NCBI RefSeq assembly: GCF_004117875.1
Contig: NZ_RAHW01000003.1
Location: forward strand, 186,001 to 250,000
DNA: 64,000 nt
Direction: 5' to 3'
Origin: Geomonas oryzae
GTDB taxonomy: Bacteria > Desulfobacterota > Desulfuromonadia > Geobacterales > Geobacteraceae
Shown here: piece by piece, positions 61,194 to 64,000 of the stretch
Position numbering within the stretch: the stretch's first letter is position 1
Layout: every line of letters starts with the position of its first letter
The notes under the pieces: generated by a model
Databases searched by the model: none
What the model saw: the letters and a program-made list of their open reading frames with translations, nothing else
Told to the model about the DNA's origin: nothing
Translations under genes and position numbers: made by a program

Positions 61194-61202
61194 TGATTGT
61201 TG

Positions 61203-61279
61203 TGGCGTCCCCGAGACGATTCGAACGTCCGACCCCTTCCTTAGGAGGGAAGTGCTCTATCCGGCTGAGCTACGGGGAC
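61203..61279 (-). tRNA. tRNA-Arg (anticodon CCT)
   Basis: A 77-nt tRNA with CCA on the minus strand. Acceptor gtccccg/cggggac, anticodon stem cttcc/ggaag with loop ctcctaa giving CCT, T-arm ending gttcgaatc. Its 3' end faces the A+T-rich island, the usual side for tRNA-site integration. Confidence 0.93.
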
Positions 61280-61330
61280 AAGTCAGACGGACTTTATACA
61301 TCAGCACCATCTGTTTTGCAAGATGTTTTA

Positions 61331-61846
61331 TTAAAACTTGAGCAGCGAGAAGACCTTACCTTCGGGCAGCTTCTTCCGCCCTTCCAGGAACTCAAGCTCG
61401 GCCATGAAGCAGCACTCGACAAGCTCTACTTCCATGCTGGTGATCATGTCGACGACGGCGGCCATGGTGCCGCCGGTGGCCAGAAGGTCGTCGGCGATCA
61501 GCACGCGGTCGCCCTTGTTGAAGGCGTCGGTGTGGATCTCAAGGGTGTCGGTGCCGTACTCGAGGTCGTAGGTCTTCTTGACGGTGGTGGAGGGAAGCTT
61601 GCCGGGCTTTCTAACGAGCACGATGCCTGCACCCAGTTTGTACGCGAGGGCGGCGCCGATGATGAAGCCGCGTGCCTCGACTCCGACTACCTTGTCGATC
61701 TTCTGCCCGACGTAGCGGTGCGACATGAGGTCTACCATGCGCTGAAACGACTTGGCGTCTCCTAAAAGCGTGGTGATGTCTTTGAAGAGTATCCCCTTCT
61801 TGGGAAAGTCCGGGATGTTCCTGATGATGCTTTTAAGATCTTCCAT
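61331..61846 (-). CDS. apt: Adenine phosphoribosyltransferase
   Basis: Salvages adenine to AMP using PRPP. The PRPP loop [13 protein letters not shown] (near 112-124) is intact. I chose the ATG at 61846 because it gives the family N-terminus [18 protein letters not shown] and a 171-residue length, with AAGGAG 10 bases upstream; the frame is open to 61882, overlapping the rpoS stop. It directly follows rpoS. Confidence 0.93.
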   Translation of the reverse strand: MEDLKSIIRNIPDFPKKGILFKDITTLLGDAKSFQRMVDLMSHRYVGQKIDKVVGVEARGFIIGAALAYKLGAGIVLVRKPGKLPSTTVKKTYDLEYGTDTLEIHTDAFNKGDRVLIADDLLATGGTMAAVVDMITSMEVELVECCFMAELEFLEGRKKLPEGKVFSLLKF

Positions 61847-61862
61847 GTCGAACGGCCGCTCC

Positions 61863-62852
61863 TTATTTTCCATTGTTTGCACTGCGCCCCATTATGTCGG
61901 TTGCTTCCACAATTTTTCTCAGTTTTTCCAGGGACTTCGCCTCGATCTGGCGGATCCTCTCGCGGGTCACGCCGAAGCTGCGCCCGATGGTGTCCAGGGT
62001 CTGCGGGTCCTTGTCGTCCAGGCCGAAACGGAGGGTCAGGATCTTCTTCTCGGCGTCGGAGAGGGTCTCGAACCACTGGGATACCAGTTCGTACTTGTTC
62101 AGGTCCTCAAGCAAGACCGCGGGGGAGATGGTCGAGGTGTCCTCGATGGTGTCGATGAGGAAGTAGTCGTTGTTCTCCCCCATCGGACGCTCGATGGAAT
62201 AGGTCTTCTTCAGAAGCACCATGAGACGGCGCACGTAGGTGACGTTCACCTCGAGGGCGTCGGCTACTTCCTTCACCGAGGGCTCGCGGTTCATCTTCTG
62301 CACCAGTTCGCGGGTCACCCTGAGCATCTTGTTGATGTCGTCGGAGACGTGCACGGGAAGGCGGATGGTGCGGGACTGGTTCACCAGGGCGCGCTCGATG
62401 GACTGCCTGATCCACCAGGTGGCGTAGGTTGAGAAGCGGCACTCCTTGGAGAGCTTGAAGCGCTCGACCGCCTTGATGAGCCCCATGTTCCCCTCTTCGA
62501 TCAGGTCGAGGAAGGGGAGCCCGCGGTTTATGTAGCGCTTGGCGATCTTCACCACGAGGCGGAGGTTGGAGACGATCATCCGGTCGCGGGCGGCCTTGTC
62601 TCCCAGGTCTATGCGCGCCGCGAGTTCCTTCTCCTCGTCTGCGGTAAGGAGCTTGGTCTTCTGGATCTCGCGCAGGTAGAGCTTGATGGCGTCATCGAAG
62701 TGCTCCACCTCGACGACCTTGATCTCCTCTTCCTCTACCTCGGCCTCTTCGTCCGCCTCTTCTTCGACCCCTTCGAGCTCTATCGCATCGGGGTCCTGCT
62801 CGGCGTCAAGAAAGAGAGGTTCCTTCTCCTCCAACAGTTCGTCGTTTTCCAT
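61863..62852 (-). CDS. rpoS: RNA polymerase sigma factor RpoS
   Basis: A 329-residue sigma-70 family stationary-phase factor. A Glu/Asp-rich N-terminus (about 10-50) precedes sigma regions 1.2-4: region 2 with [17 protein letters not shown] and [11 protein letters not shown], region 3, and region 4 HTH ([20 protein letters not shown]). The lack of a long region 1.1 and the rpoS-pcm-surE order point to RpoS and not RpoD. AGGAG lies six bases before this ATG. Confidence 0.94.
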   Translation of the reverse strand: MENDELLEEKEPLFLDAEQDPDAIELEGVEEEADEEAEVEEEEIKVVEVEHFDDAIKLYLREIQKTKLLTADEEKELAARIDLGDKAARDRMIVSNLRLVVKIAKRYINRGLPFLDLIEEGNMGLIKAVERFKLSKECRFSTYATWWIRQSIERALVNQSRTIRLPVHVSDDINKMLRVTRELVQKMNREPSVKEVADALEVNVTYVRRLMVLLKKTYSIERPMGENNDYFLIDTIEDTSTISPAVLLEDLNKYELVSQWFETLSDAEKKILTLRFGLDDKDPQTLDTIGRSFGVTRERIRQIEAKSLEKLRKIVEATDIMGRSANNGK

Positions 62853-62897
62853 GCAAGACTCCTTTGGCAAGGGTTTAGGTGTGTGTACAGGTCCTGC

Positions 62898-63545
62898 CTA
62901 CGGTTCGTCGCTCCAGCCGTTTTTGCCGATCAATCTCACGAACCGGCAGTCGTCCGCCTCTTCGCGGGTCACGCTGCCGTCCATCCCCTTTCTTACCACC
63001 AACAGTTTCTGATCAACCCGGTCGCCGACCGGGATCACCAGGCGTCCGCCGGGTGCTAACTGCTCGATGAGGCACTCCGGAAGAAACGGTGCGCCCGCGG
63101 TGACGAGGATGGCGTCGAAAGGCGCTTCCTCGGGCCACCCTTCGGTGCCGTCGCCGATCTTCAGGTTCACGTTCAAAAGTCTCAGACTGTCGAGGGCCTT
63201 GCGGGCCTTCAGCGCCAAGGGCCTGATTCTCTCCACGGTGCAGACGCGATCGGCAAGGGTGGCCAGCACGGCGGCCTGGTAGCCGGAGCCGGTGCCCAGT
63301 TCAAGCACCTTCTCGCGTCCGGTAAGCGCCAGAAGCTCGGTCATGCGCGCCACGATGTAGGGCTGCGATATGGTCTGCTTCTCTCCGATCGGGAGCGAAC
63401 CGTCGTTGTAGGCCTGGGCCGACATCGCCTCTTCGACGAAGATGTGCCTCGGCAATTCAAGCATGACGTTGACCACCCGCTGGTCGGTTATGCCGCGTTT
63501 CACCAGCTCGGCGACCATCCTCTTGCGTGCTACAGCTGAATTCAT
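62898..63545 (-). CDS. pcm: Protein-L-isoaspartate O-methyltransferase
   Basis: A 215-residue SAM-dependent methyltransferase that repairs isoaspartyl damage. Motif [15 protein letters not shown] is near 80-93, and the family segment [12 protein letters not shown] is near 60. It lies between surE and rpoS in the order seen in many proteobacteria. Confidence 0.96.
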   Translation of the reverse strand: MNSAVARKRMVAELVKRGITDQRVVNVMLELPRHIFVEEAMSAQAYNDGSLPIGEKQTISQPYIVARMTELLALTGREKVLELGTGSGYQAAVLATLADRVCTVERIRPLALKARKALDSLRLLNVNLKIGDGTEGWPEEAPFDAILVTAGAPFLPECLIEQLAPGGRLVIPVGDRVDQKLLVVRKGMDGSVTREEADDCRFVRLIGKNGWSDEP

Positions 63546-63604
63546 TCCACCCCCGATCTTTAGCAGCGGGGAAATATAACAAATGGCGTGCTAAAAGTCC
63601 AGCA

Positions 63605-64000
63605 TCACGGCAATTCCCACGTTTCCAGCCGGCCAATCGCGGCGTGGTTGGTGAAGTCGATCTGCAGCGGCGAGACGGAGATGTGACCGCGAGAAACGGC
63701 GTGATAATCGGTCCCGGGTACGTCCTGGAAACTCAGATCGACGGTGCCGATCCAGTAGTAATTCCTGCCGCGCGGATCGACCTTGTCCACGATGGTCCCT
63801 TCGTAGCTCCTTCTCCCCTGGCGGGTGACGAGCGCGGGGAGGAGCGCTTCGGCGGGGACATCGGGGACGTTGACGTTCAGATAGGTGTCGCGCGGCAGCC
63901 CGCGCTCGACGACGACCTTGGAAAGGCGGGCGGCAAAGGCGGCAGCGGCGTCGTAGTTGTCGCCCGCGCCGCGCGTGACGAGAGATACCGCGATGGCGGG
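63605..64000 (-). CDS. surE: 5'/3'-nucleotidase SurE (partial)
   Basis: The C-terminal 131 codons of SurE; the N-terminus with the metal site lies beyond the window edge. Visible segments are PAIAVSLVTRGAG, LNVNVPDVPAEA and the end YHAVSRGHISVSPLQIDFT. No start codon fits inside the window, so the frame continues past 64000. First gene of surE-pcm-rpoS-apt as read leftward. Confidence 0.93.
   Translation of the reverse strand, partial: PAIAVSLVTRGAGDNYDAAAAFAARLSKVVVERGLPRDTYLNVNVPDVPAEALLPALVTRQGRRSYEGTIVDKVDPRGRNYYWIGTVDLSFQDVPGTDYHAVSRGHISVSPLQIDFTNHAAIGRLETWELP

Overview
The window is chromosomal DNA from a high-GC Gram-negative bacterium. It most likely belongs to the Geobacterales (Geobacter / Citrifermentans / Geomonas group, Desulfuromonadota). 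The grounds are a 12-haem cytochrome built from four c7-type triheme units, several rubrerythrin/ferritin-like proteins and a superoxide reductase, which together suggest an anaerobic metal reducer. The gene orders rpoS-pcm-surE and gap-pgk-tpiA-secG-tRNA-Leu, and abundant GC-rich intergenic palindromes, fit the same group. No rRNA, CRISPR array or intact transposase is visible.

Layout, left to right. 0-8.4 kb: trpS with an M50 protease, an EamA exporter, an SbcC/SbcD-type nuclease pair and a secreted dienelactone hydrolase. 8.6-16.3 kb: lipoprotein, small membrane proteins, DUF1456, FtsH, a beta-hydroxyacid dehydrogenase, an endonuclease III-type protein, a PHP phosphoesterase and a cytidylate-kinase-like protein with a BON-like tail. 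16.4-22.9 kb: rubrerythrin, then a leftward run of EF-G-like GTPase, SPOR protein, repeat protein, MglA-like GTPase and MgtC. 23-26.5 kb: nadC-birA-coaX cofactor genes. 26.6-30.6 kb: the 12-haem cytochrome, PAP2, DUF72, YaeQ and YkgJ. 30.8-39.4 kb: a purine/pyrimidine cluster, transcribed leftward as purB-mscS-purL-purQ-purF-pyrE. 39.5-42.5 kb: an MBL hydrolase and a PAS histidine kinase. 42.7-48 kb: the rightward lower-glycolysis operon gap-pgk-tpiA-secG and four tRNAs. 48-54.9 kb: a large secreted modular protein, a degenerate periodic repeat array with no gene, and an envelope operon (lipoprotein, M48 protease, lipoprotein, cupin). 54.9-58.2 kb: HelD/UvrD-like helicase, a small HTH protein and a Tat-exported superoxide reductase.

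From 58.2 to 61.2 kb the DNA turns A+T-rich and looks acquired. It holds gene remnants (ArdC-like, XRE-like, a possible transposase tail) that run into GGGGAC-ended palindromes, an intact GIY-YIG (T5orf172-like) protein with a 55-codon zinc-ribbon gene just downstream, and a HEPN-MNT toxin-antitoxin pair. It ends at the 3' side of tRNA-Arg(CCT). The window closes with apt-rpoS-pcm-surE (surE cut by the edge).

The observations most worth following are the 42/64-bp periodic array at 50.6-50.95 kb, the GIY-YIG/zinc-ribbon unit beside tRNA-Arg, the MglA-like/SPOR/MgtC operon, two separate families of intergenic palindromes (one with a conserved loop), the interleaved inverted repeats between birA and coaX, and iron-sulfur or zinc-hook variations in TrpRS and the SbcC-like protein.
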